This document shows, piece by piece, positions 49,161 through 60,429 of a stretch of 64,000 bases of DNA (position 1 is the first letter of the stretch; every line of letters starts with the position of its first letter). The notes beneath the pieces are model-generated. The model did not search any database. It saw only the letters and a list, made by a program, of their open reading frames with translations, and had not been told where the DNA came from. The stretch is from contig CM027378.1 of assembly GCA_015680905.1 (NCBI GenBank), positions 7,545,001-7,609,000 on the forward strand, read 5' to 3'. This stretch comes from Coptis chinensis. Lineage: Eukaryota; Streptophyta; Magnoliopsida; Ranunculales; Ranunculaceae. The translations under genes and the position numbers were made by a program.

Positions 49161-49950
49161 GGATTCGAAAATCCCCCCCATCGGTCTGCTAGCTAACGAT
49201 GCGATTTAGGGCTATCGCTCAAGGCTTTGTAAAAGTCGAGAGAGGAGTCTCTCTTTCTTGACCATTTATGTCGGTATGGTGTGTGTGATAGTAGTTAGAG
49301 GTGTAGGTGTGTGGTATACTAGATAGACTTGTTTGTTGCCGTGTAATTACGTTTGTTGTTTTTGTTCGACCAGACCTTAATCTCATGCAAGACTAAGTTG
49401 AGCTTAACTAAACATGCAACACTCCAAACAATTCTAATATACTAGTAGAAAACCTCTAGCGGAAATGCGAGGTATGGAAGAAAGGAATGCGATAGCGTCC
49501 TTGCTTTCGCTTATGAATAGCGTCTTGTGTACGCGTGTTCAGTGTATATAAGAGATTAGAACACTGAAAAATATGAAGGATCAAAGTTTGAATCAAGACT
49601 GTGGAAATCTGGGAATTTTTTAACATCGGGTCGCATAAGAGAGGGCGCGCCATTCGAAAGTAATTTTCAGATCACAGTGTTTTTAGGGCGGGTCGCGCTC
49701 AGTGGGTTGTCGATTTCCAGTGTTTGAGCACGGTCGCGCTGGTATGTAGCGGGCGCTTCGATTGGTAAACAAAATTCAGTAACTTAGCTGGTCGCTCTCC
49801 TTGAAGCTGGGTATTCAGGTATATTTTTCGCGGAATTTGTCACATTTGAAATGGGCAACCACACGATGATGAAACAAACAAGGGTGGGTGGGTTTAATGG
49901 GACTTAAAAATGACTACTTCTACTATGAAAACAATGCTAAAGTGTAACTA
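49161..49950 (-). other. 5' leader of inner element
   Basis: This is non-coding sequence between the primer site and gag. GGGCGGGTCGC, GGTCGCGCT and GGTCGCTCT occur here and also near 40795-40870, which suggests a shared repeat inside the element. No gene was found. Confidence 0.5.
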
Positions 49951-49951
49951 A

Positions 49952-49968
49952 GATGGCAGCGGCGCCAT
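49952..49968 (-). other. Primer binding site of inner element, tRNA-Asp type
   Basis: Read in minus, TGGCGCCGCTGCC lies two bases from the LTR end. It has the same core as in the outer element. Confidence 0.85.
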
Positions 49969-49969
49969 T

Positions 49970-51346
49970 TGATAAAAGTAAAATGAATAGTCTACCTACG
50001 AAATGAACGATGAATTCACAACGTAAGTAAACTAAAACTGGACTTTACGAATCTATTATCAATCTTCTACTCTCGATGCGAATTGCACTAAGTGGAGTAG
50101 GAAGTTCGTTCCACTCCTAGTTCCCTAGCATGGATTGTCTTCTAAGTCTAAGAAATCAGCCTTAAGTCAATGAGAGCTTTACGAAATGTTATGCTAACAA
50201 GACGCGTTATTTTAAATAACTAGATATAATAAATAACAAGATACAATATAAACTAAAGATAATCTACGAAGCTACGGAAATACTATTGTTTGACTCTAGA
50301 TAAAGAAATAGAGGGGAATTAAATCCACCTCGAATCCAACTTAATAACCTAGTATAGATTGTCGTATCTCGATTCTTACGTTTTCGCGGCAAGAATTTGA
50401 GTCTAATCCCTAGTGTTCATGGCATTCCTACGGATACTAACTAGCATGTGAGGTCGTCCACCCATTCTCATGGCTTAAACACGACCTTCTAGAGTGGAAT
50501 AGATTCTACTACCAAATTCTATACTAACCACTAAGTTTTCATCAAGGCTTCATCAACCCCTCTAATGGAGGTTTAGCCTTGAGTCATCAAACTAACATTT
50601 CCCATTGAATCTAAACTAAACATAATGTAAGAAATTGAGATTTACTTAATTAACAATAATGAATCTAATTTAATGGCTGGAATGGAATAAGAACAAGAAT
50701 TTAAATTAGATCTAGAATGGAAATGACAAGAACGAAATTGAATAATAACTATTTTATTTATCTAATCAATCAAGAACAATCATTCAAGAATTTAATCTAA
50801 AACAAGAATTGTAATGGAACTAAAACTTAATTAATTAATTAAAACTAGATCTAGAATTCTATATATTAATTTAGGTCTAACTAGCTACCATTAACAAAGA
50901 GTGAAGCTTTTGTTTTTATACATCCAGATCCAAAAATCGTGCATGGGCTTGGAGCCATGTTTTGGGGCAGAATCGGGGCCCAAAACCCAATTCTTTCAAA
51001 TCAAAAGGCCTCTTCAGCTGCAGTTGGCTTCCACAGACTTTTCGTCTACTTCTGCTCCTCTGATTGGGTCAAGGCTTGGACCATTGGAAAGCTCTTTCCG
51101 AGCCGGTCGTTTTGACATAAGGTAGGCCCCATTCCGAGGTCTGAGTCCAAAGATATGGCATTCGGAAGTTCTGCTGACTTTTGCTCCTTTATCTCGCTAA
51201 AGTGGCACAGTTCTGCACATAATGGACTTTGAAGCCTGAAATGCATAAAAACACGTAATCAGTATTAACTCTTACTTATTATTCACATAATTGGTCTAAC
51301 ATTATGATTATTAAGGGGTTAAAACTACAGTTTTGGGCTCTTATCA
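49970..51346 (-). repeat. 5' LTR of inner element
   Basis: This 1377-base LTR is colinear with 36522-37900 and nearly identical to it. The largest differences lie at about 50940-51000 and 51170-51215. Confidence 0.92.
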
Positions 51347-51351
51347 CTAGT

Positions 51352-52130
51352 ACTCCATTGTTGAGTGTCTTCAGCTAAATTCTCGAGAAAGTTGTAGGCT
51401 TCCTCTCCATCCAATGATGTAAACTTACCTTGATGCATTGACTGTATCATCTGCTTGTTCATAGTAGAAAGTCCTCGAAAGAAAAAATGAGCCAATGTGC
51501 TCTTATCATAACCATGATGTGGACATGAGACTAGCAGATTATTGAATTTCTCCGGCTTTGATGATATTCTATCACCACCTTCCCTTTGAAATTGATGATG
51601 GCTTGCTGCATGGCATCTCTTACGGGGTGGGTAGAACTTGTTCATAAACTTTGTTCTCAACTTCTCCCGGTTGTTGATTGAATTGAATTTTGCGGCAGTT
51701 AACCATTCGGATGCTTTACCTTCGAGTGAGAGTGGAAAAAGAATTAACTTGATACTCATCCCCACGATATTCGGTTCTTGAAAGTTCCGAGGATCGATAG
51801 AAATTTGTTCATGTGAACATAAGGTGAACATTATGCGAACCATTGAACTTTGGAAGCATAGAGATTCCGATGCTCTAAGTTCAAATTGATTAGCTTCTCT
51901 CGGAAAAACAATCTTCTTTGGGTGGGTCTCCAATAATTGGCGAATAGAAGTCGCCGACTTCTTCCTCTCTGTTGTGCTTGCATGGGTGGGATAGCTTCAG
52001 GATTATTGGTGTCCAAAACACCTCCATCATTGCTTGCGGCCATTGTATTAATCTCGTCTAGTATTCTTGTGAGTCGGTTGTTAAACCTTGTCCACTATTG
52101 TGTTCTTACTGGACGACGGGGCATACACTA
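51352..52130 (-). pseudogene. Gag N-terminal part of outer element
   Basis: The retrotransposon Gag core is visible, with IKLILFPLSLEGKASEWLTA, LRTKFMNKFYPPRKR, PEKFNNLLVSCPHHGYDKS and GEEAYNFLENLAEDTQQW. This pattern is typical of Athila-type Gag. The inner element interrupts it at 51347-51351. It is a fossil. Confidence 0.85.
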
Positions 52131-52625
52131 GAAAATTCTACGCGAAAATAACAAAAAAAAAACTATCCTACTATGCTTGAAGGTAATTAAACTAATATGC
52201 AACTATTCTAAATTATACTAGAATGTAAAACTACTTTCCTTCAATTTGGGTTGGGTAGCCTGACTAGTATCAAATTTGTCTAAAGCTGTCTCTTCTAGTA
52301 TCTCGCCCACAGACGATAGTCCGTTTGTCAAGATTCAGACAAGAAACACTAGAGTCTGATATTTCGCTGTGTTGGCTTACAATTTCAATTGTTGAAAAGA
52401 TCCTAAATGCAATTATACTAGAAAGCAATAAAACTAAACTATGATGCAACTATACTAAGAAAGCAATAAAAGAATGAAGATTCGACTAACTTTGGATGGT
52501 AGATCTTGTCTTCGAGATGTCCTTCAAGCTTCTTTCTTTCTTAAAAGGATGGATGATGCGGCTAAAATTACCTCAAGATCCAAAATTCTAATCTTGAAAG
52601 AAAACGTTAAACATAGACAACTTAA
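52131..52625 (-). other. 5' leader of outer element
   Basis: This is non-coding sequence between the primer site and gag. TATGCAACTAT(T/A)CTA and AAAACTA strings recur. No supported gene was found. Confidence 0.5.
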
Positions 52626-52642
52626 AACGGCAGCGGCGCCAT
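52626..52642 (-). other. Primer binding site of outer element, tRNA-Asp type
   Basis: Read in minus, TGGCGCCGCTGCCG begins two bases past the LTR end. It pairs with the 3' end of plant tRNA-Asp apart from one position. Confidence 0.8.
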
Positions 52643-52643
52643 T

Positions 52644-54234
52644 TGACCAACCTCTTTTTGTGTGTGTAGATATATGATGGATGATGTAGATAGATGATGA
52701 TCGTTGAACAAAAGAGAAGCGTATCAAAACCTAATTATCCCTCACTAAGTAAAGGATGAGTAGGGTATCGTTCCACTTTTAAGTGTATGTTATGTGAAGA
52801 ACGAATTTGGAAAGGGGTTTGAGGGATTAAAAACTAATATTGTAGAGATTGTAGATTCTAATGCTAAACTAAGCTAAACTAACTAAACTATTGAGAATTT
52901 ATAAGAGAGAGAATTCAAGAGATTAGAATCCACCAATACTTTTAATCTATGACCTTCGCTTCATGGTTGTTCTTACAAGTAGACTACAATTAGGCAATCG
53001 AAATGAGTGCCGATGCCCTTTGGATGAAACATCGTTAACAATTAACTCTACTTAAGGTTGTTCTTATGTTTATGCTATTAATATCTTCTTTCTTTTTATG
53101 TAAGCTCGGCAGCCATTCAATGTATTACCAAGAGCAACATCAAGGAGTACTTCCTAATAGGGCAACCATTTAATGAATCACCACTTAAGGCAAACACAAA
53201 GAATACTTCCCTAGGCAGCCACTCCCCTGAGCTACCCCTTCTAAGGCAACACAAAGAATACTTCCCTAACTCTAAAGAATTACACTACTAGAAGAAAAGT
53301 AAAGAACACTAGCATGATATTAATATTGCAAAACATAAACCCTATTCTATACTTCCATCCCCCTGGTGTGGGCAATGGAACTAATAACTACAAACATAAA
53401 GAACTAACCCGATTGAAGAACACCATGAACCAGGAGGAATCATTAAACCTTAAGCATCGGGCTTCATCTCCTCCCTTGAAGGAGAAGATTAGCCTTCCAT
53501 ATAGAAGGAAGAACACGAAGAGCGAGAAGAAGAAGAGTTGAAGAACATAAGACTAGAAAGACTAATTTATTAAGACTATAATCACTAGTTAAAACCGATC
53601 TTTTATTATTAATCTCTCTCTGCCAAGTTGGAGACAAGAATATAAGTGAATTGGCAAATTACATGAGGCACTTAGGTCCTCTATTTATAGGGGTTACAAT
53701 GAGTTCTAGAAGCATTCCAAATCGTCATTTGTTTCCTAATACAAATAGGTTTCTTTTAGAGTCCCGACTTCGCCTTCAAAACTGAGAAGGAATTGGCTAC
53801 GAGAAATGCGATTCATGCGTCCCGGCGCATTATCCATCGCCGGACTTAATCAATGCGTCACGGGCTTTCGATCCATGCGCCCTGCGCGATAAGCCGATTT
53901 TCTCTCTTACGCTTTATCCTTCTATCCTCTTTTGCGGGCTTTGGTCCAAGCAACGAATCCTTTGGCCTTGGGCTTCCAAATAGACTTTAAAATAGGTCCA
54001 AGTCGATATTTAATAGCTCAATTCCTTGGCCTTCTCCATGATTGTCCACGGACCTCCCATGTGATCATTAATGCTCGAATTGCCCGTTTTACCCCATTTT
54101 CTCTAATATTCTACAAAACTCTCTTTTTCACCTGTAGAATCTTAAAACACAACTTATAAACACTATTAGTCCACTAAGATGGCTAAACAAGAGGCATAAT
54201 CGAGGGTTAAATAGCACTTTTTGAGCACTTATCA
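52644..54234 (-). repeat. 5' LTR of outer element
   Basis: This 1591-base partner of 29957-31587 is colinear throughout. It is about 40 bases shorter, through many small differences that cluster around CAG, CTG and CCG sites. Confidence 0.9.
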
Positions 54235-54333
54235 AGCAGCAAACTAAAATGAAATCCTAGCTCCCTTGTCAAGTGCTCCAATCCCAGACCCTAATATTTC
54301 AGTATCAAACCCCCAGAGCATACGTATAGTTTT

Positions 54334-57300
54334 TGTAATGCCCGTATTTAAAATATGTAATTATTTATTAATTAATTAAATTATTTATTTAAAAATCGGC
54401 TGGATTGGATTTGGGATACGCAGGCCTGATTTTTTGGGCCCTAGTCTGTATTGGGCTTGGGTTTCAAACCCAAGTATATAATCACATTGTTCTAGAGAAT
54501 AAGGTTTTTAGAGAATAAAAAATAATAAAAATGGAGGCAGAGATAAAAGTTGGATTGCTAGAGGGTGGAGCGCGACGATTCGGACTAGGAGGATTCGTAG
54601 GAGCTGTTAATATAGGTGAGTAGTTATATTTTTAAATTTTCACCGAACCTACGGTACTGTCAGAGTTTTAGCTTCGGGCTCAGTATAATTTTAGGTTATG
54701 CGTACTGTCGATATTTTTTCCTCCTGTCATATTGGTTAAACTGTCGAAACTCTGTTGAGGCTAGGAAATCGACATTGAACTGTCCAAGCTTTATGGCTGG
54801 TTAAGGGCAGTTAAAGCCCAATCTATAGAAATCGTCATTTTTCTTTGTTTCTCTATTTGAACTCATTTTTCTTTATTGTGGCTTGGAATGTGGCTTGGAA
54901 TTTGTTGATTGATGTCGGGGGTTATAGGTTTGATGTTGGTTATTGTGGTTTGGATGAGCTGTTCAAGCTCTGAAGAAACATTAATGGCGGCACCAAGAAA
55001 TCGCCGATACAATTTTATGTAACTGTTGGGTGGTTTTTGTTATAAGTTGTTGACTGATGATGGGCTATAGACCGGTGGTTGGGGGTTGGCGGAAGGGCTG
55101 TTGGAAGCTCCCAATACTTGTTAATGGCTGCCAGAGAATCGCCAGTAGAACTGTGATTGTTGTGTTTTTTGTATTGATTGAAAATTGGGGTAGAAAGGGG
55201 TTGAGGTTTGGGCATTGATTGGTTGTTGATGTATGATTGAAGTAGCTAGTGTATTGTGCATGGGTGCTGTCGAAGCTTTGTTAATGGCGGACGGTCTCAG
55301 ATCTAGTTTTGGTCGAGATGTTGAATTCAAGAATTGAGGATTTCGCGTTTGTTAAAGTGGTGGGGGTTTGTACCCTCTTCATTTTCAGTTAGTTGAAATG
55401 GGTAGGCGAGTGGAGATTGTGGTGGCCGGTTTTGGCAGCTGGTGGTGGCTGTGAAGGAGATGACAGAGGGAGAGATCCAGTGCTCCCCATCTCACTAGTA
55501 CAAGTCTATTTCGGTTTGGTGTTGGGCCTTAGTTGGTTTTTGGGCCCGATTTTAGTTTGTTTTGTTTGGGCCTTTTCCAATTAGTTTTTGGGCCAGTTTC
55601 TAATATTGCTTGGGGCCAGTCCAGAGGACTTAAAAATAGAGATTCAAATGGGTCTTTCAACATTTAGACTTTCGGGTTCTAAGGTTTGGGCTTGGCCAGT
55701 TGGGTCCGAACCATTCCTTTGGTCATAAGCCCATGAGCCATGCACATTGCCTTTAGCCATGAACCATGGTTATGACCCTTAACCTGTTGAACATAGAAAC
55801 GACAGTTGGACTTTAACAATGACAATTTGACTTCGACCATGATGTGTTGACTTCGACCATGATGTGTTGACTTCGACCTTGATGTGTTGACTTTGACTTT
55901 GACTGTTGACCGTGAAATGTTGACTTTTTCCAGTTTTTTATATATTTAAGAATATGGACAAATGTAGTAATAAAATATTGTCGAAAAGGGTATAATTTGG
56001 TTGTCAGTATCTAGGAAAGATTTGACGTTGATATTGTATATATTTTGACACATGATGAGATAGAAACTTTAGGAGATATAATTATTCCTAAAACGCTATA
56101 AAAATGTTATGCGGTATGTTTGGAGCTATTGTGACGTTATGGGGTATGTTAAAATTGTTGTTCTGTTAAAGGATATCATATGATAAAATATCGATTAAAT
56201 GCAATATCTTTGAGAACTTTATATAAACGCTCCATTATTATATATGTGAGATGCTACTATGAGGTAGTATAGTATTGGTGAATATTTTCCCACGGGATTG
56301 TGGCATAGTGCAATAATATATTGGCACGTGAAAGAATGAAAGTGGTTATGAGATATAATTAAGATATTTCTAAATATTGTGGTATAGTGCAATAAGGTAT
56401 TTGACCTACACGTGATATAGTTGAATTATTATGAGTCATAAATGGATGACACTTGAATAAATTACGTAACGAAAATCCTAGAACCTAGCTACCACAACTC
56501 ATGTGATTTGGCCCTTCTGGCGAATGGCCTTCAGGCGTAAGTAATTTGATTAGCCCTTCTGGCGTTTCAGTGAATTTGAATGGCCTTCGGGCGTAAGTAA
56601 TGTGATTGGCCCTTCTGGCGTAGCTGAATAGTGGCTTGATTATTCCGTTCGCAAAAAATAGAACGAGACGCGCGATATTTTATGCCGAATAGTGGCGATT
56701 ACTTACATAATGGCTTCCGGTGTGAGGTTTACGGTGTCGCGGCATCCCGCCGGGGTAGTGGTACGCACGGAGTGGTTCATTATGTAAGGGGAGGCATGTG
56801 GATGTACATGTTCGTTGGTTGGGAAGCGATTGTGGTAGCCAGGGAAACTAGGTAAGACATAGATACGACGTGAATTTTAGGGACACACAAAGAAAGCCTT
56901 AATTAATATAATTATAGTAATATGTTGGTTAAGGATATATCTTTAGATAGATGACTGTATATACTTGGCTGGTTATAGTTTAGTTAGAACCTAAGACGCC
57001 TCGTGGAGGAACTAAATGCCTTTTTATTATGCGTATGGTTTGTTGTGTGGTTAGTGGGAAGTTAAGGCGTCTCAGTGGAGGAACTACCTGCCTTAATTAT
57101 TGTACTTAAGGATGTTGTATTAGTTGTTGAAAGTTAAGGCGCCTCGATGGAGGAACTAACCACCGTATGGATTGTGTATATATATTTGGTATAAGTATAT
57201 GTTGTATTTTAGAGCTACTCACACCAGCATTTTTATAATGCTGACCCGATTTGCATGTTTGCTTATCGGGTGTGTTCATTAAATGAACATAGTTGATAAG

Positions 57301-57616
57301 TCTTGACAGGTTTAGTGTTGAAGAAGATTGGTTGCTGCTTGTGGTTTGCGTTAGCGTCACATTTCAAGATAGGCTTTGTTTTCCTTTGAGGTGATATAGA
57401 TTTTCAGTTAAGATAAGGTTATTTGTATTTTCATTTGTTAATTTTTGTAATGAAGAAGACTTTTGTTTAAGTTAAAAATTTTATTGGTTTTTAATTATCC
57501 GCATATTTAAACTGTTTATGGGTTTTTAGAAGTGGAGAGTGCGTCACACCTCGGAGATCGAAGAGTCGGGAACAAATAATGTTTTTCCGAATTCTGTCGA
57601 AATTCGGGGTGTGACA
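54334..57616 (+). mobile_element. Solo LTR, about 3.3 kb, probable Ty3 type
   Basis: The sequence runs from TGTAATGCCCG to GGGGTGTGACA and is flanked by the 5-base duplication GTTTT (54329-54333 and 57617-57621). It has no internal genes. The ends are of the same type as the solo LTR at 6682-11335, but the sequence differs and the orientation is opposite. It lies about 100 bases to the right of the outer Athila element. Internal short repeats occupy its second half. Confidence 0.75.
55800..57175. repeat. Three sets of short direct repeats inside the solo LTR
   Basis: At 55830-55920 GTTGACTTCGACCATGATGT is repeated about four times. At 56509-56640 GCCCTTCTGGCG and GGCCTTCNGGCGTAAGTAAT alternate. 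At 57000-57170 AAGRCGYCTC and GGAGGAACTA recur three times at 55-75 base spacing. Confidence 0.85.
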
Positions 57617-57621
57617 GTTTT

Positions 57622-57751
57622 TCACTTGAGAGTGAGACTCGGGGAGCGGTCATGGGCTACGATTTGGGCTTCGGCTTTAGGGTGTCTGGGCTTCGTCAAG
57701 CCTGCATAACATCAATTGTTCGCGTATAGAAAATAGAAAAAATAACCAAAA
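57622..57751. other. Short spacer
   Basis: GGGCTTCGGCTTTAGGGTGT and other C/G-rich strings are present. No gene was found. Confidence 0.4.
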
Positions 57752-58542
57752 AGGTACATGACTTACCCCGAAATTTCAATTGAGGTAACATTTTTTTTTT
57801 CGTCGATTAGGGTAACGTACTTAAGTAATTCGTCAATAAGGGTAACTTGTTACCATTCCGTCCAAATTTAGCATACGTGGCGTTGATTTTCACATGTGTC
57901 ATTCATTTTTTATATTGTATTATATGATGATATATTATATGTATCATCCTGACTAGAAATTCCAGTAACAATGGTGTGAACCAAGACATATACAGTGCCC
58001 AACTGTGTGTATCATCCTGAAGAAGTTGTCAGGATGATACATTTATGATATATGTATATGAAGAAGTCGTCAATGATGATATATATAATGTATCATCGTG
58101 AAATATGATTTCAGTTCATTTTTCTGTTGAGAAATGGGTTAAAATGGCATAGTGGAAGTATGTCAGGATGATACACACAAAATATCATCCTGTTAGGCAC
58201 CGTTATGTCTTGGTTCGCACCATTGTTACTGAAATTTCTAGTCAAGATGATACATACAATATATTAGCGTGTATGTCTAGATGATACATATAATATATCA
58301 TCGACCCGTAAGTCAAATGACGGCCACTGTTAGTTGACTACTTTTGACTATCAATTTGGTGAGTTGTAAATAATTAAACAATTAAAAGATTTAAAAAATA
58401 TTTATTAATAAAAGATAACGATAAATTTGGACGGAAAGATAACGAGTTATCCTTATTGACGAATTACTTAAGTACGTTATCCTAATCGACGAAAAAAAAA
58501 AGTATGTTACCTCAATTGAAATGGGTGATCTTGGACATACCC
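57752..58542. mobile_element. Palindromic MITE (long inverted repeats, MULE-like or foldback)
   Basis: The two ends are inverted copies over roughly 120 bases. They share TTTCAATTGAGGTAACAT, TTTTTTCGTCGATTAGG, GTACTTAAGTAATTCGTCAA and TTTCCGTCCAAATTTA-like strings. The inner part is also palindromic (ATCATCCTGACTAGAAATT and ACCATTGTTACTG pair with strings near 58190-58250), so most of the 790 bases can fold back. The flanks AACCAAAAA and AACAAAACA may be a worn 9-base target duplication. It encodes no protein. Confidence 0.75.
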
Positions 58543-58737
58543 AACAAAACACTCCCGTACCCCATAACTAACATAAATTATTGCCATACCCCAATAACTG
58601 CCAAAATCCATTAATATATCCCATATATTTTTGGGGTATTTTCCATAAGGGTAAAAGGATTAAAAAAAAGAAATTCAAAATAACGACAAGTCTGTTATGA
58701 AATCCATGGGCTTATATGGATGCCCACCATTGATATG

Positions 58738-59010
58738 TGTTATCCTGATAATCATCTATATTGGTATTTATCCTGATAATATTCTATCTTGGTGTTTATC
58801 CTGATCATCCTCTATCTTACTGTTTATCTTGTTAATCCCTTATCTTAGAAAGGATGTTACCTAGTTGTATATAAAGGTAACCTCCTCCCATTCAGAATTA
58901 CCTCGAGGAATAAGAATTCTCTCTATCTCATTCTTTTATTGATTCAATCTACATATTGAGTTAGTGTTAAGTTAGTGTGGTGTTCTCTCCAAATTGGTTT
59001 AATTCTAACA
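58738..59010 (+). repeat. 5' LTR of copia element
   Basis: It begins TGTTATCCTGATAATC and ends AATTCTAACA. A TATATAAAGG TATA box lies at about 58871. Four short TTTATCCTGATAATC-like repeats are present in the first 120 bases. Confidence 0.75.
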
Positions 59011-60420
59011 CGTTATCAGCACGATAGTCTCTAGCTTTGGATTAAAGGTATGTGTTTTACTTACGATTAATGGTATGTGTTTAAATTGTGATTAAATCGT
59101 AATATTTTGTCTCTATCAATTAAATCTTGAGAAAAAAAACGAAAGCTCCTGTGGCTGGTTGGGGAGTTCAATAAGTCTTAGTTGTGTTCCTATATCCGTA
59201 GAGCTTGTAACTGCTAAATTTTCCTATGAGAATTCAAATCTGACTTTCTTTTTGATTTATGGATAAATCATTAGTGTCGCATCAACATGTTTTTCTGCTG
59301 GTTCATATGTCAACTAAATATCACATCACACCTGTATTGGTCTCGTATGGAGACACTATGTTGCATGGACTCTCTCCACATCAGACGCACAACCGAGCCT
59401 TCAACACTTCAAGGACTCTTCTGTGATTTATATAAATTATTTTTGCTAGGCATAAATTACTCTTCTTCTTTTGAATCAGTTTGATTTGTAGACCTTTTGA
59501 ATCAGTTAATCATATTACATAGAGTATCATATATGATGTTGTACATATTTTTCGGATGTTTTATGACTTCATATCCATGTAATGATAGAATAACTCTCTT
59601 TTCATATTCATATTTTTTTTTTAAGTACTGTTACCCTCTTTTCAGTATAAGTCAGAAGACTTTAGAATAACTCGAGGCGCTATCCTATGTACTATGTATA
59701 TGCATCTGAAAGATCCCATTGATCATTTGTAAATCTGATAAGTTTCTTTCTAATTTTGCTCTATTTTTTTAGAAAGTATCTCTTAGCATGATTCATTTCC
59801 CAAAATGATAATTAAATAGAACTGTTTATTATGTGCCTCACCGTCTTCTAAACCCTCAAGTAATTTCCGTTTTTTTCCTGTACTAGTTCCTTAAAGTTGT
59901 TCGGCTGTGCACCGTTGGTTTTGTGTTTGTTTATAACTTTATATATTTTTCCTCATTAGGTAATGGTAAATTAGAAAGTATTAGGGCATCACCAATGCAG
60001 GCCTTTAAAACCCAGGACCACGTCAGCATTTTGGAGGGCCACGTCAGCGTTTTGGAGGTCAATAAGGAGGACCTAAAACTCTATATCATGGGTGTTCCAA
60101 CGGAGAAGATGACTGCTCCTTTATAACATGTGAAAGAAGACTGAAAAATCAAAAAGTGAAGTCACGTGCTGACTTAAGTGAAGTCATGTGCAAAGTTTTG
60201 GGCTTCAGGTTCTTTATAAACATTTGTAGAAATGAAGACAAATATCCAGGATGGTTAAATTGGAGGTCCATTTAGGGGCTGCGTTGGAAACAGTTTTTTG
60301 CTAAAGTCCGTTAAATCTGGAGATAGAGGCCCGTATCCAGGCCCCATTGGTGATGCCCTTAGTTATTATTCTGTGATTCTCTAATTACGTTAATTTATTT
60401 TATTATATGGTTTTTTCTAT
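59011..60420 (+). other. 5' internal part of copia element, little coding left
   Basis: The primer site is followed by sequence with no long coding frame. A MITE occupies 59984-60358. I can support no Gag domain here. Confidence 0.5.
59984..60358. mobile_element. PIF/Harbinger (Tourist-like) MITE
   Basis: The ends are GGGCATCACCAATGCAGGCC and GGCCCCATTGGTGATGCCC, which are inverted copies with small differences. They are flanked by the 3-base duplication TTA (59981-59983 and 60359-60361). The length is 375 bases and there is no gene inside. The GGGCATC...CAATG terminus and TTA target site are standard for this superfamily. Confidence 0.93.
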
Positions 60421-60429
60421 AAAGGTATG

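Larger units (their letters stand above)
36522..51346 (-). mobile_element. Inner Athila-like Ty3 LTR retrotransposon, nested, broken
   Basis: LTRs lie at 36522-37900 and 49970-51346. The target duplication is CTAGT (36517-36521 and 51347-51351). The element reads in minus, like its host element. Parts in order from its 5' end are a tRNA-Asp-type primer site, gag, protease, reverse transcriptase, RNase H, integrase and a long post-integrase region with an extra gene of the Athila type. All parts are represented, but the genes are broken, with well over ten breaks. The LTRs are about 98% alike by eye, so the insertion is young, although part of the difference may be technical. Confidence 0.92.
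29957..54234 (-). mobile_element. Outer Athila-like Ty3 LTR retrotransposon, broken
   Basis: LTRs lie at 29957-31587 and 52644-54234. The flanking duplication is AGCAG (29952-29956 and 54235-54239). The element reads in minus, so the right LTR is the 5' one. The primer site next to it (TGGCGCCGCTGCCG, read in minus) fits tRNA-Asp, as is usual in this group. Parts seen are gag with a zinc knuckle, aspartic protease and reverse transcriptase. It is clearly broken, with many breaks. It carries the inner Athila-like element inside its gag region. It is older than the inner element, because it is the one inserted into and because its LTRs differ more from each other (about 5% by eye, see the findings for a caveat). 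Confidence 0.9.
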
